From: Lytechinus variegatus | Lineage: Eukaryota; Echinodermata; Echinoidea; Temnopleuroida; Toxopneustidae | Length of the DNA stretch: 64,000 nt | Direction: 5' to 3' | Assembly: GCF_018143015.1 (NCBI RefSeq) | Contig: NC_054751.1 | Span: forward strand, 30,395,783-30,459,782 | Part shown: positions 37,501 through 49,500 of the stretch, one piece after another | How positions within the stretch are numbered: the stretch's first letter is position 1 | Layout of the letters: each line of letters starts with the position of its first letter | The notes under the pieces: generated by a model | Database searches by the model: none | What the model saw: the letters and a program-made list of their open reading frames with translations, nothing else | Told to the model about the DNA's origin: nothing | Translations under genes and position numbers: made by a program

Positions 37501-40500
37501 GGCCCAAAGCGCTTACAAGAAGAAAAGGAGATTATTACAACTATACAAATGAAAACGTACAATCCTAAAAATCTGGATTGGAAAAAAGAAAGGTTTTAAG
37601 TCCCTTTTTAAATGAAGGAACAGATGGTGATTGTCTAAGAGTAAAAGGTAAGCGATTCCAATATTTTGAAGCGGTTATGGTAAAAGTCCTATCTCCAGCC
37701 AGTTTCTTAGTGATTTTATATGTGAGACGGAATGGGTCACTGGAGGCTCGTACATTCCTGCGAGGGGTGTATAGGGTCAAACAATCACGCAGATATAAAG
37801 GTGCCTGCTTATTGAGAGACTTAAAAACTAACAAAAGTAACTTAAAAACTATACGATGTCGTATGGGAAGCCAGTGTAACGATTCAAGGAGTGGTTTAGA
37901 GAAGTGAAATCTTGTTACTTGATAAATTATTCGAGCTGCCCAATTTTGAAGCCTTTGAATGCGATCTACTTGAGTAACAGGAATGTTAGAGAGAAGACCA
38001 TTGCAGTAATCTAAACGGGACAGAACTAGAGAACGAATTGCATTGTTACAGGCAGATTGAGTAATATATCTTCTAATTCGAGAAATATTCCTTAAATGAA
38101 AAGTTACAGTAGTGCATATTTGAGAAACACGGTCAACCATTGACATTTCTCTATCAAAAATTACACCAAGATTTTTAACAGTAACTGAAGGGCTTATGGA
38201 TATATCGCCGACTGTTAACTTCAGATCTGGCAGATTGCGTAGACTGTGTGGAGAGGCCGCTATGAAGAATTCTGTTTTTGAGTCATTCAACTTCAATTTA
38301 TTAACTGTCATCCAGTTTCTAATATCTGAGATACAGTTCTGAAGTCGAAACAGAGCGACAACTAAATCTCCTGGGATTTTCGGATTAAATGAAATATACA
38401 ATTGGGTGTCATCGGCATAAAGATGGTAGTTGATACAATGATGTGTAATAATATTACCAACTGGTAGGGTGTATATAGAATACCCGATGGGGCCTACTAC
38501 CGAACCTTGCGGAAGACCAAAATCAAGGTTAGTGGGTTTGGATAGTATACCAGTAATGTTAACTCTGGAGGACCATCCTGTGAGGTACGACTCAAACCAT
38601 GACAGAGCTGTAGATCTCACACCTATTCTGCTGTAAAGACGAGATAAAAGAATTTTGTGGTCGATCGTGTCGAAAGCAGCAGATAAATCTAAAAGTGCGA
38701 TCAAAACAACTCTGTTACAGTCAAGGGAAAACATGATATCATTTTTAACTTTAACCAATGCCGACTCTGTGCTATGATGCGACCTGTAAGCAGATTGAAC
38801 AGAATCAAACATATTATTGCTTTCGATGTGTTGAACTAGTTGTGAACAAGCTGCTTTTTCGATGAGTTTAGCAAGGAAGGAGAGATTAGAAACTGGTCTG
38901 TAGTTTGAAAGATCATTTTTATCCAAGTTCGGCTTTTTCAACAGTGGTCTAACAATTGATGAATGTGCTCCTAAAGGGAAACTACCTGTAGATAAAGAGT
39001 TATTAATTATGTCGGTGATTAATGGCAATAACTGAACAAGATTATCTCTTAGAAGCCATGTCGGAATTGGATCTAACATACAGGATGTGTTAGTGAAATT
39101 CATAATAAGCTTGGACACATCAGATTGAGTATATGATTGAAAACTTTCAAAGAGAGGAATAGTTTCGTCAACTGAATCAATAAACCTAGTGTCAGGGACA
39201 ACATTCAGAGCGTCAATTTCTTCTCTAATCTTCCTTATCTTTTCCACAAAAAATTGAGAAAATTGTGAGCTCAAAGTATATGCTGAGTCATGTATAGGTA
39301 GATGACCAGACTTCTTATTCAGAAGAGAATAAATAATACGATAAACTTCCTTACTATCACAAGAACTCAATTTCTCTTGGAAGTAATTCACTTTAGCTAC
39401 ACTAATAACCTTGTTAAGATTATCATTTTGCTCCAAAAATAGTTTTCGGTCCGAATCTAGCCTTGTTTTGCGCCATTTTCTTTCCGCTTGACGGCGGTGC
39501 TGGCGGGCAACAAGTGTAGACTCATTGAACCAGGGAGAGCGCGACTTTGGAGCACAGGTTCTTGTTTTGGGTGGTGCATGATCATCCAAAATTTTAGTGA
39601 TTTCAACACTATACCAATTAAAAAGTGCATCACAATCATGATCATGTGGTCTTAACGATACTAATTCCTCCAATGCATTCATGAACCTTACTTTGTCTAA
39701 CTTGCGATAATTGCGCAAGGTCTCTGTAATCAAACTAGGATTGGGCTTCTCCTTTCTTAAGGAGAAATGAATCATGTAATGGTCTGATGAACACATTTCT
39801 AGCGTATGACAATCAAATAAGAAAGCATCATCACGAGTAAAAATAAGATCTAAGGTGTGACCTTGGATATGGGTCGGGCCCTGGACATGCTGTACCAGCC
39901 CAGCAGCGCTCACAGTATTCATAATGTGTTTGACATCATTCTTTAATGCATTTTCCCAATGTACATTAAAATCGCCCATTATTATTAACTTTCCTGGAAT
40001 CAGAGAAGTTTCTGTGATAAATTCATCAAATTCTGCAAGGAAATCTGACAGAGATAACATGTTCACGGTTGAAGGAGGGGGTCTGTACACAACAATAAAA
40101 TGAACTGAGCCTGAGATATCTGTAATATGGGCAAATTCAAAAGTTGAAGAAACGAATACATCATTCTTCTTCTTCATTTTTAATGATGTTTTGAACAATA
40201 CGCCGATACCACCTCCTCGAGTACTAGAGATTCTGGGATAACTTATGAATGTATAACCTGGTGGTGTACACTCCCCAATCACTACATCATCTGTTTCACT
40301 TAACCATGTTTCGGTAATAAACAGCATATCAACATCATTTTCTTGTACATACTCTGTTATCTCGGTTGATTTGTTACGAATAGAATGTGCATTCCATAGA
40401 CATACATTATTATTGGATTGTACTACAGAGCTACATACAATAGGGACTGCCTTAAGATTATCACAATTGATTTCTCTTGAAACCAGAGACTTTGGTTTCC

Positions 40501-43500
40501 TTTGCCTTGTTATAACAACCGGTATAGGTGAAGGAATACAAGTAGGTGGATCAAGAGATGTGATGTAGCTATCGGTCTGTGTTCTGACTCTATTCTTTTT
40601 CGATCTTTTCTTTCCTCGAAGATGAGCCTGGATAAAGAATAAAGGGAACATTATCAACTGAACATTTTTGAAAAAGTGAAATAGTTAGGTGCGCAGACAT
40701 GCCCCCCCTCCCATTCATGCTACTTACACATATTCTGCCGGGGATTCATCTGAGTCTTCCCCTCGTCTCCCCATCTGTCTCCCTCTGTCAGTTTTCTTGT
40801 TCCATTCATCATCTAATTCTTTGTCGTTTTCTTTATTCCTCAGCCAGTTAGACTTGGGCTGTCGGTCGTATCGATCACCTACGAGACGCAAGCAAGAAGC
40901 AACGGAATGTTAAACAGAAGCTCAAGACGCATGCAGTTTTTAAAATCTTTAAATCAAACATTTAAGCAGTTCAAAGAAGCTTAAACAGCATGATCATGTA
41001 TGATCTTTTTATAACAATAAACATCAAACAGTAAAAAATTAATAAGCTATGATCTATCCACGACATTCATAATTAGTCTAACCTTTACTTCAAAAGCACA
41101 GGCTACTGTAAAGCCAGGGAGGGGCCCGTTGCATAAAAATTTTTACCTGAGAAAACTCAGGTTGTTTTTACTGGAGTTTTTGCCTGTGTTAAAGTCAATG
41201 GCAGAAATCAGACTAACCTTCAGTTTTTACCAGAGTTTTCTCAGGTAAAAAGTTTTATGAAACAGGCCTCAGGAGGCCTCTGTAGTCAAAGTTTGTCCCT
41301 TACTTGCATCAACAATTTTGTTTTGTTTTGAGAAACACAAACCAACTTGAAAGTTATCCGATCCTACATGTACATATATACATTCTGAATAAAATGTGTT
41401 TCAACTTTTGAACAATATTTCATGTTTTGACACTTCAATCAAAATCTAATAAATTCCATTAAATTGAATTTATACAGAGCAAAGGTCCCAATTAATACAG
41501 AACCACCAGGTTTAACCCAACTTACTGTAATCTGATGATGGGCTTGAATATGAACCTTCAATCCCAGTATATTTGTCCTTGGATTTCCTTGCTGCTTTTC
41601 TCTTAGTTCGGAGGATATCGTCATCCTGAATGAGCTGGATTATATCCTTTACTTTTTGTCTTACTGTAAGTATCATGGAAAGAATAAGAAGGAAGAGAGA
41701 GCAATGTCAAAACTTGTGAAACAGAATATTAAGATACGCACTTAATTAATCACTCTTAAAAATTATGATTATAATATCCTAACATTGAAGTGAATTACAG
41801 TACCCAAATTAATATCTAACCACAATTACACTAAATAGGTTCATTATTGCAGACTGAAATTATCGCTAGAGGGTAGTCATTTGTCTCGCAATCTACTATG
41901 GTCAACAAGGAAATTCGTGATCACTCTCGCAAAAAGTGTTCACTAGCTTTCTAGGAAATTCGTGATCACTCTTGCAAAAAGTGTTCACTTTAGCTTCAAT
42001 GAAAGCTAACGCATGGAAATCTAATAAAATATTCAGAATTAGTAGTAGTAAGGAAGTGATTTCATGCAGTATATGCTTTTCACAGAGCTTTTTCATTGTC
42101 AACAGGATTACCTTCCACTCAATGAAAGATCAAACTGCGGTACTGGTGAACACTGCATTCTTTTAAAATGGAAACCATGTCCTTGTTCAAACTTATCAAG
42201 GATTTGAGGGAAACAAACAGTGTTCACACCCACAAGTTTCTAGTGTTTGAAATACATGTACAGAGTGGCCTGACCAGCGCAAGCCACTATAGTGACACGT
42301 GTCAAGAAATCATTTTACATGTAGATATATATACTACACTAGTATGTGAAATACACTCCACATGTACAAGAACTCGACCTGGGAGTAAAATTTGAACAAT
42401 CAATGCATTCCATCATTTTACCAACTTGGCAAATAGTACAATTCCTTTACACTAATCAGATGTTTGCAAGATGTTTATTACTGACATCCAAGTACATGGC
42501 TATAATCTTTAGTATTTTTAACGACAAAGAGCAAGATAATAAATTAAATTTATGTAGAAATTTCATGAATTCCAAACATTGTAACCCTTTCAAGACACAA
42601 TGAAAGTCACCGGAGACTGTGTATCATTCCGCTGTGTTGACATGAAAGTCAAAGGCCTGCGGTGTACTGAAACGAAACACCAGACTGAGTCAACTAACTC
42701 ATTATGTGTGAGCACAGGTACTAGGATATGTAAATAGGCCAACTTTCTTGTGATTTCTCATAATCCAAGAATCTCAATCGTTTGAACCATTCACACAATC
42801 AAATGGCAAAAAGTTTATTCATCCCATGTGGGTGTTTCATGAAGCTGTTCGTAAATTCATGCACCACCTTACGCACAACTGGAACATGTTCTTAGGTCAT
42901 AAATCAATTATATAGGGATACGACATAGCACAAGAAAGGATCACCAGTCGTGCGTAAAGTCATTTCTATCTTACAAACAGCTTTGTGAAACACCCACTCG
43001 GCCTAACAAGAACTATACAATTTTTATTTCCTCACCATTCAATCCTTGGTCCCTGTTAAATTCATCTGCGAATGAGTAGGATTCTAGTCCTTTGAGATCG
43101 TACAGATGTTCCCTTGCACTGGTCACTACTCGCTCTGATCCATTCAATATAAGATACTGAAGAAGTAGTAATGACTGCAAAGAAAAAAAAAAAGAAGAAT
43201 ATATATTCAGATAAATATCAGGCAGGTAAACATTTTTGTTTCTATTTTTTTTTTTTTGGGGGGGGGTGGTACTTTTCACAACCTACTGCCGAAATCTGCT
43301 ACAGCTGTAACATTGAAGTGAATGGGAATTTGCTGGGGCTCTGATCTGGAGCATTTCAGGGGTGACATCACCTCCGCCACCGTTAGGTTTTCCCTACTGT
43401 CAGAGATAAATTCACTCATAGCCAACAACTTCCATCAAATTGGCTAATATGTACAGTATGAATGGTATTGATTTCTTACCACGAACATGTGAATCATATG

Positions 43501-46500
43501 TCTGATATTCAAGCTAAATGTTGAATAAGCACATATAATTTGTGATTGAAAGCTGCATGGATCACTACTTCCCTTTTTCATTTAATAATCCTTGCTAGAA
43601 AACACCGTCACTTTGATTTAAATTTGTACCGTTTTCTAATCAAGTCATGCTTGAAATAGCTTACCTTATAAACTCTCCTCCAACTTTTCTTATTGTCATA
43701 GAGCATTCTTTTCCACAGCATCCCTACAACTTCGGGAAAATGCTCGTATGTGAATGTCTCTCTGGCGATCTCTGACATGAGAGAACCGTGCGGACCCCAT
43801 GCTTCGTCATTTGTCGCTTCACGGACCTTGGACTCCACCTCACTGTAGTTCATTACCACATTGGTCCTGCATTAAAAAATAAATGAAAGATAATTACATG
43901 TAATTGTGGTGTATGACTGAAAAAGGAGCATGTTTATTCTTCCTTTTTACATGTAAGATGAACAAAGCAGTTAATCTATAAATACCGAAATGACCAAATA
44001 AATGTCAACATGCAAATGCAGTGTATATTAGATGAAAAGTATCAATGAACAATCACCTAAAATTCAGTTCTTGGGTTGTTTGAAATGCAGTGTATACATG
44101 TATATGCCTGGGAATTTACCTTAAAATTAAATAACTATGAAGTCAGAGCAAAAATTTACCACTGTGCATGCACGAGTAATGGTAATTGCCTCTTCAGTGT
44201 CTATGGGTCATTATTCTCCATGAATTAAACTACCAATTTAATTACCAGTAAAATAGGCTTAGGAAAGAGTTCCTTTTGCAACAGCCACCCCAACCCTACT
44301 CCCAATTGTTTTTTGATACTAAAAATTATTTATAATTACGTAATGAATTTTAATATTTGTAAAATAATAATTTTTATTTATGTTTTTTCAAAACGGCTTC
44401 GTTAGACGGAAGTACGTCATACATAAGCCGTTCAAGGGTCGACGCTATTGTATTTCAGTTGTTTACATGTGGATCAAGGGGTCTACATGTACGCGGCATC
44501 AGTTAAGTAACCTTCATTTTTTGACAACCTTCCTATGCATTAGGCATAGGAAGGTGTAGAAATTAATAAAATAAACGTATTTCGCACGATCCTGTTATGA
44601 AAAGATGGATTTCCTCGGGAAATCCATCTTTGTTTACTCCGTTCTCTTACATGTCTATGAAGGCCTGTTCAAGACATCAATGACGAAGAAGTATATGACA
44701 GGATTTTAAAAAGTCATCATCATTGCGTCCTCAAGACTATGATGGTGGGCCCAAGTCTGTGCACCTAACAATTTGAGTGAAGATTTAACATGAATTTCTT
44801 CTTATTTCACAAAATCTTTCAATTAATCATGTTCCTTATACTATTGTAAGTGTACCAAATTTCTCATGAAAAAATGAAAGAAAATACTAGGATTTTCTTG
44901 AAAAAACCTCAGGCAGTCATTTTCAGATTGAAAAAAAATGGTACCGGTACCCCATGTCTGCGCACTCATTCACTTTGCACACGATTTGGGGATTTTGTTG
45001 AGAAAGGCCGCATTTTGAGGCTGTCACACGAAATGCCCTAAATTCATTATTTTTCCATCATTTTGAGTCAGATTTTTTAATGAATACTTGTGTATGTATT
45101 ACATGTGTAAAGTTCGTGCTCGTTGCGTATCTTTTTTTTACTAGAATGGCACAGATACGCGGGTGCGCAGGCTTGGAGACCGCGCAGACATGGGGGAACT
45201 GACCATACTACTGAGTGACGGACATGACGGAGCTGAGGAAATGCCGCAGAGCCAGATGAAGTTTCAGCAGAGCATATCCCCGACTTACTGCGGCAGCCCG
45301 AACACGTACTGTGTTCGGGCTGCAAACAGTTTCACCCAAGCTCACCGGATCGGCCAAAAGAGATTCGGGAATTTAATGATTATTAATAATATTACACGAA
45401 ATTCGAATGAAGGAATCAATACATACTTACAACTTAAGCCGCAATATTCACAATCCTCAAAACGAAGAATGTCCCAAAACTAGGCAAAAATGGAGGGATG
45501 TTTTTCCGACGTGCATTAAAAGTCGTTTGTACAGGAACCAATGGAGGATCGATATAGCCTTTTGACGAGGCAACGGGATAAATTTGATTTTTGTCAGTAA
45601 ACAGGCGAAAAAACAAAAACAAACAATAAAAGAAAAATATACTTAAAAAATAAAATAATAATTGAATATGCGAATGTGTGTGAATTTCAGTAAGTTCGTA
45701 TGTTCATCAGATTTGCCAATAGCACTAAAGTCCATATAGAAAATATAACTTAAGGCCCCGACAAAAGGCTATCATTCGATGCGTCGGAGAAAGATTACAT
45801 GAATATTCATGAGTCTAGTTCCGTAAATTCTTGCTTTTCCCTTTGCCTGATAACCAGTCAACATACGGCCTTGGTTTTTTCTTTGAAAGAAATAATATTT
45901 TCTTTTGAATTATTTGTTTTTTCTTTCTTTCTCCTTCATTTTTTTTTCTTTTCTTCTGTTCTATTTTATTTTCCTTTGCCCTTTTTTTTATTCTCGTTAT
46001 TTTGTTCCCCTACCTTCTCTTCATTTTTGGGTCGGTTTTTTTTTCTTCCCTTTTTTTTAGTTTTTGCCTTTTGTTTTTCTTTTTTATTCTTCATTTTTTT
46101 TCTTCTCTTTTTTGTCTCTAATTTTCTTCTTGTCTTCTTTGTTTTCGAGAGATAATACTCATGGTGTCGTACTACAATTTTTTTATCATTATCATTATTA
46201 TAGAAATCTACAGATAGAGGTAAATAAACAAGCGAAGAAATAAATTAATACTCATATATTAAAGGAACATTTTCAGGGGCGTACCCAGAATTTTCCGTGG
46301 GGGGGGCAAATTCGTCTGCCCAAAAATTTGACAAGCAAAAAAAAAGAAAACTTGTCTCAACCAGAAATAAATGATTTCGTACCAGAAAAAAAATTGACAA
46401 GCAAATAAGAAAAAAAAAGGTCTACAAGTTCAAAAGAGGGGGCACTTGTGGCTCGTCGGGATCAGTTGTGATTCGTCATGGGGGCAGGGGTACGTCCATT

Positions 46501-49500
46501 GCATGAGTTATGACTCGTCAGAGGGGGGGGCTGTCTACCCCCCCCCTGTTAGGTACGCTTGTGAAAATATTCGTTGATCAAAATTATTGAGTGATCAGCA
46601 AATCATCTCTTTAAGATATTGATGCCCATTTTCTGGAACCCAGCAACTGAAAGGTCTGCGCTGACTTAGCCTAGAATCTAGAGGACTCCGTGATGTGAAA
46701 TGATTTTAAAGACATTATCACGGAATCCAATGCTGGCTCTCACATATTTTAATTTTGTTCTTTCTCTCTTGTTATGTTTTCCATTTTATTTATTTTGTAT
46801 ACTGTGCATGCATGAATCATTCTGTTAGTTTGAATTGTATGTTGTATGTTTTAAATAGAATTTAAAATAAATAAATGAAATGAAAATATATGCTAATCTC
46901 ATTATCATCCAACAATTTTCATATACTATTGATGCTTATATCAATATCGATTTGTAATTTGTTTGAACGGAGATTATAAGATGATCATGAAATATGATTA
47001 AAATTCATGTTGTTTCTAGATTACTATGTAATCTTTCATCTTGTTGGCATTCTTTAAGCCTCAATCATTGAGTATATAAATCTCTGCGGGATATAGGCCT
47101 GTAATTACAAAGAATTGAATTTGGTCATTACATATAGGATGCATAAATTCGCCGGGAATCTTGCTTATCAGCTTGTTTTCCTGGCATCCAAGAGGCGCTT
47201 TTTTCGAATACGTCCCGTTCTCTATCTTAATACTGCAGTACCACTGAAGTATTGATGCAGAAATCAAATTTTGTGATAGATTTTGTCATAACATCCCAAT
47301 AAAAGTCAGGCCTTTGTCATGTTCCTTTTCCATTTTTCTATAACAAGTGCGTCGCAAGGAGGCGGTGGGGTGGCCTTCCCCATCCTAACGCCCCCCCCAA
47401 AAAAAAAGAACATGAGAAATGGTGAGAGCGAAGGGGAAAGCAATGGCGAAAAAGATAGCTTTGCGGGATTTTCTTTCTCTATAAATATTTGCTTCCGCGC
47501 AAGTTTGCGAGGAAATCATGAAAATATAGTTTTCTCCTTTGTTTACCTTTCCCCGTTTTCCCATCTCGGCTTAATGCTATTTTGTTTCGTTGCGGCATCA
47601 AGTTTTTAAAAATAATATTTGGGAACGGAACTTGTATTAAGATTACAGGTCAAAGTAATATATTTCTTCAAATTGATCAATACCAACTTTTCCGATCCCT
47701 AGGTAAAGGCGGTAAACTATATAATAACAATGATGTCAATCACCCACAAAGGCTACTTCTTCCGCTTTTCAGCTCTTTACTAGTGCATTTATTTGGGGCC
47801 GCAGACGGCCTTATCATGAGCATGTAAAGGGGCAGTTATAAAAATTGTGAAAAAATACAATATTACTAGATGATGGAAGTTCATATGTCATCAATCTCCT
47901 GTCGCCTATTTTGCGCCATTAATTTGATATTTTGCTTGTCACTTTTGTTCCTAATCATTCAAATACACTGTTAAAAATGATTGAAAAAACGCTGTTTACG
48001 ACACGAATCACACAATTGTTTAAACAAGTATTTAAAATCTTAAACAACACAGTTAAATTCAAAATTTGATTATCAATAATTCAATTCAAATATCAAATTA
48101 TCAATAATTAAAGCTTCATTGTTTAAGATTTTAAACACTTATTTAAAATGTTTAAACAACTACTGCGCAATTCACACAATAAATAATGTTGTTTAAATTA
48201 TTTTTTGACAGTGTAAGCACTTCATATAGATGAGCTCAATTAGGGGCGGAACCATGATTTTCAAAAGGGGGGCAAATTTTTCCAATGAAAAAATTTGACG
48301 AGCAAAAAAAAAAGAAGAAAGGTTTTCCAACCAAAATTAAGGAAATTTCGTCCAGGAAAAAAAATGCTAAGCCAAATAAAACAAAATGAAAGAAATCTTT
48401 AAAAAAAAAAAAAAAAATTATTTGGCCCGAAAAAAATTTGACAAGAAAAAAAAGGGGAGGGGGCACAGTACGGTTTTAACACCATTTTCACAAATTTTCA
48501 TTATGCTTCTCAAGGGGGGAGGACGAGCCGGCTTTGCCCCCCCCCCCCCCCCCCCGGATCTGGCAGTGAGTTGGATGTTTTTAATGTGAATTTGACAAGC
48601 ACAAAAGGGTTTTCAACATAAAATTGGAGGTCGTTTCGTATTCGTATCAATTTTCTTTAGAAGGGGGGCGATTAAAAAAAAACCTATGCTACTGCCATGG
48701 TGATTAGAGATTATCAAAGCGGCAGAATTTTTTTTTTAATCATAATTATTTATTCTTTACAATATCTTGATATTTATTTTAAAAGGAGGCAAAGTTGTTT
48801 TTCAGTATGTCCTTTCATTTAAAATCATATTCATTCCTTCCTAATAGCTATAACAAGTGAAAAAGATGAATAACATCAATAAAATCAGGATTCATATTTA
48901 AGAAAATCATTATTTTAAATGTAAAATTAGAATCTGTAACTATTTCTTTAATATCTCATAATCACAAAGGGAATACTCATAATACAGACTAAAAGTTTCT
49001 ACATGATCTAGATATCTCTTAATATAATTATAAAAAAAATCATGCTATTCGTAAATTTTATTTGTTCAGTATATAAAACACACACACACCAAGAGAACAG
49101 TCATGCTCCCCCCCCCTTCCCATAAACAAAGCATAAAAAGAATGAAAAGGAGAAAGAAATATAAGTTTATAACAAATGACAAATAAAAAAAAATATATTA
49201 TAAAAACACAGAATGTAACAAAATAGCAATATATATGAAATAAATTATTTTTTCATTAATACAGATTTTTTTTTCAAATTAAAATGAAAAAATGGTATTG
49301 AATTACATGCCTAAATCACGAGGCGACTTGCCGAAAGTTTTGACTTACATGCATATTCATTAAACTGTTTTGTAAAGGTAGAGACGTCATCTTATGAATA
49401 TTTATATACGCATGCGCAGAAACTATTTTCACGTTCTTCAAACATGGCGATCTCGCGATTGGAACAAAAGTCCGAAAATTGACGTTCTTTCGAAGGATTT

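Noticed and set aside
37578..37907. 109-codon plus-strand frame at the end of the LINE
   Set aside because: It is antisense to the LINE reverse-transcriptase C-terminus and has no independent support.
45799..46155. 118-codon Phe/Leu-rich frame on the plus strand
   Set aside because: It is the translation of a T/C low-complexity tract; no motif, start context or conserved pattern supports a membrane protein.
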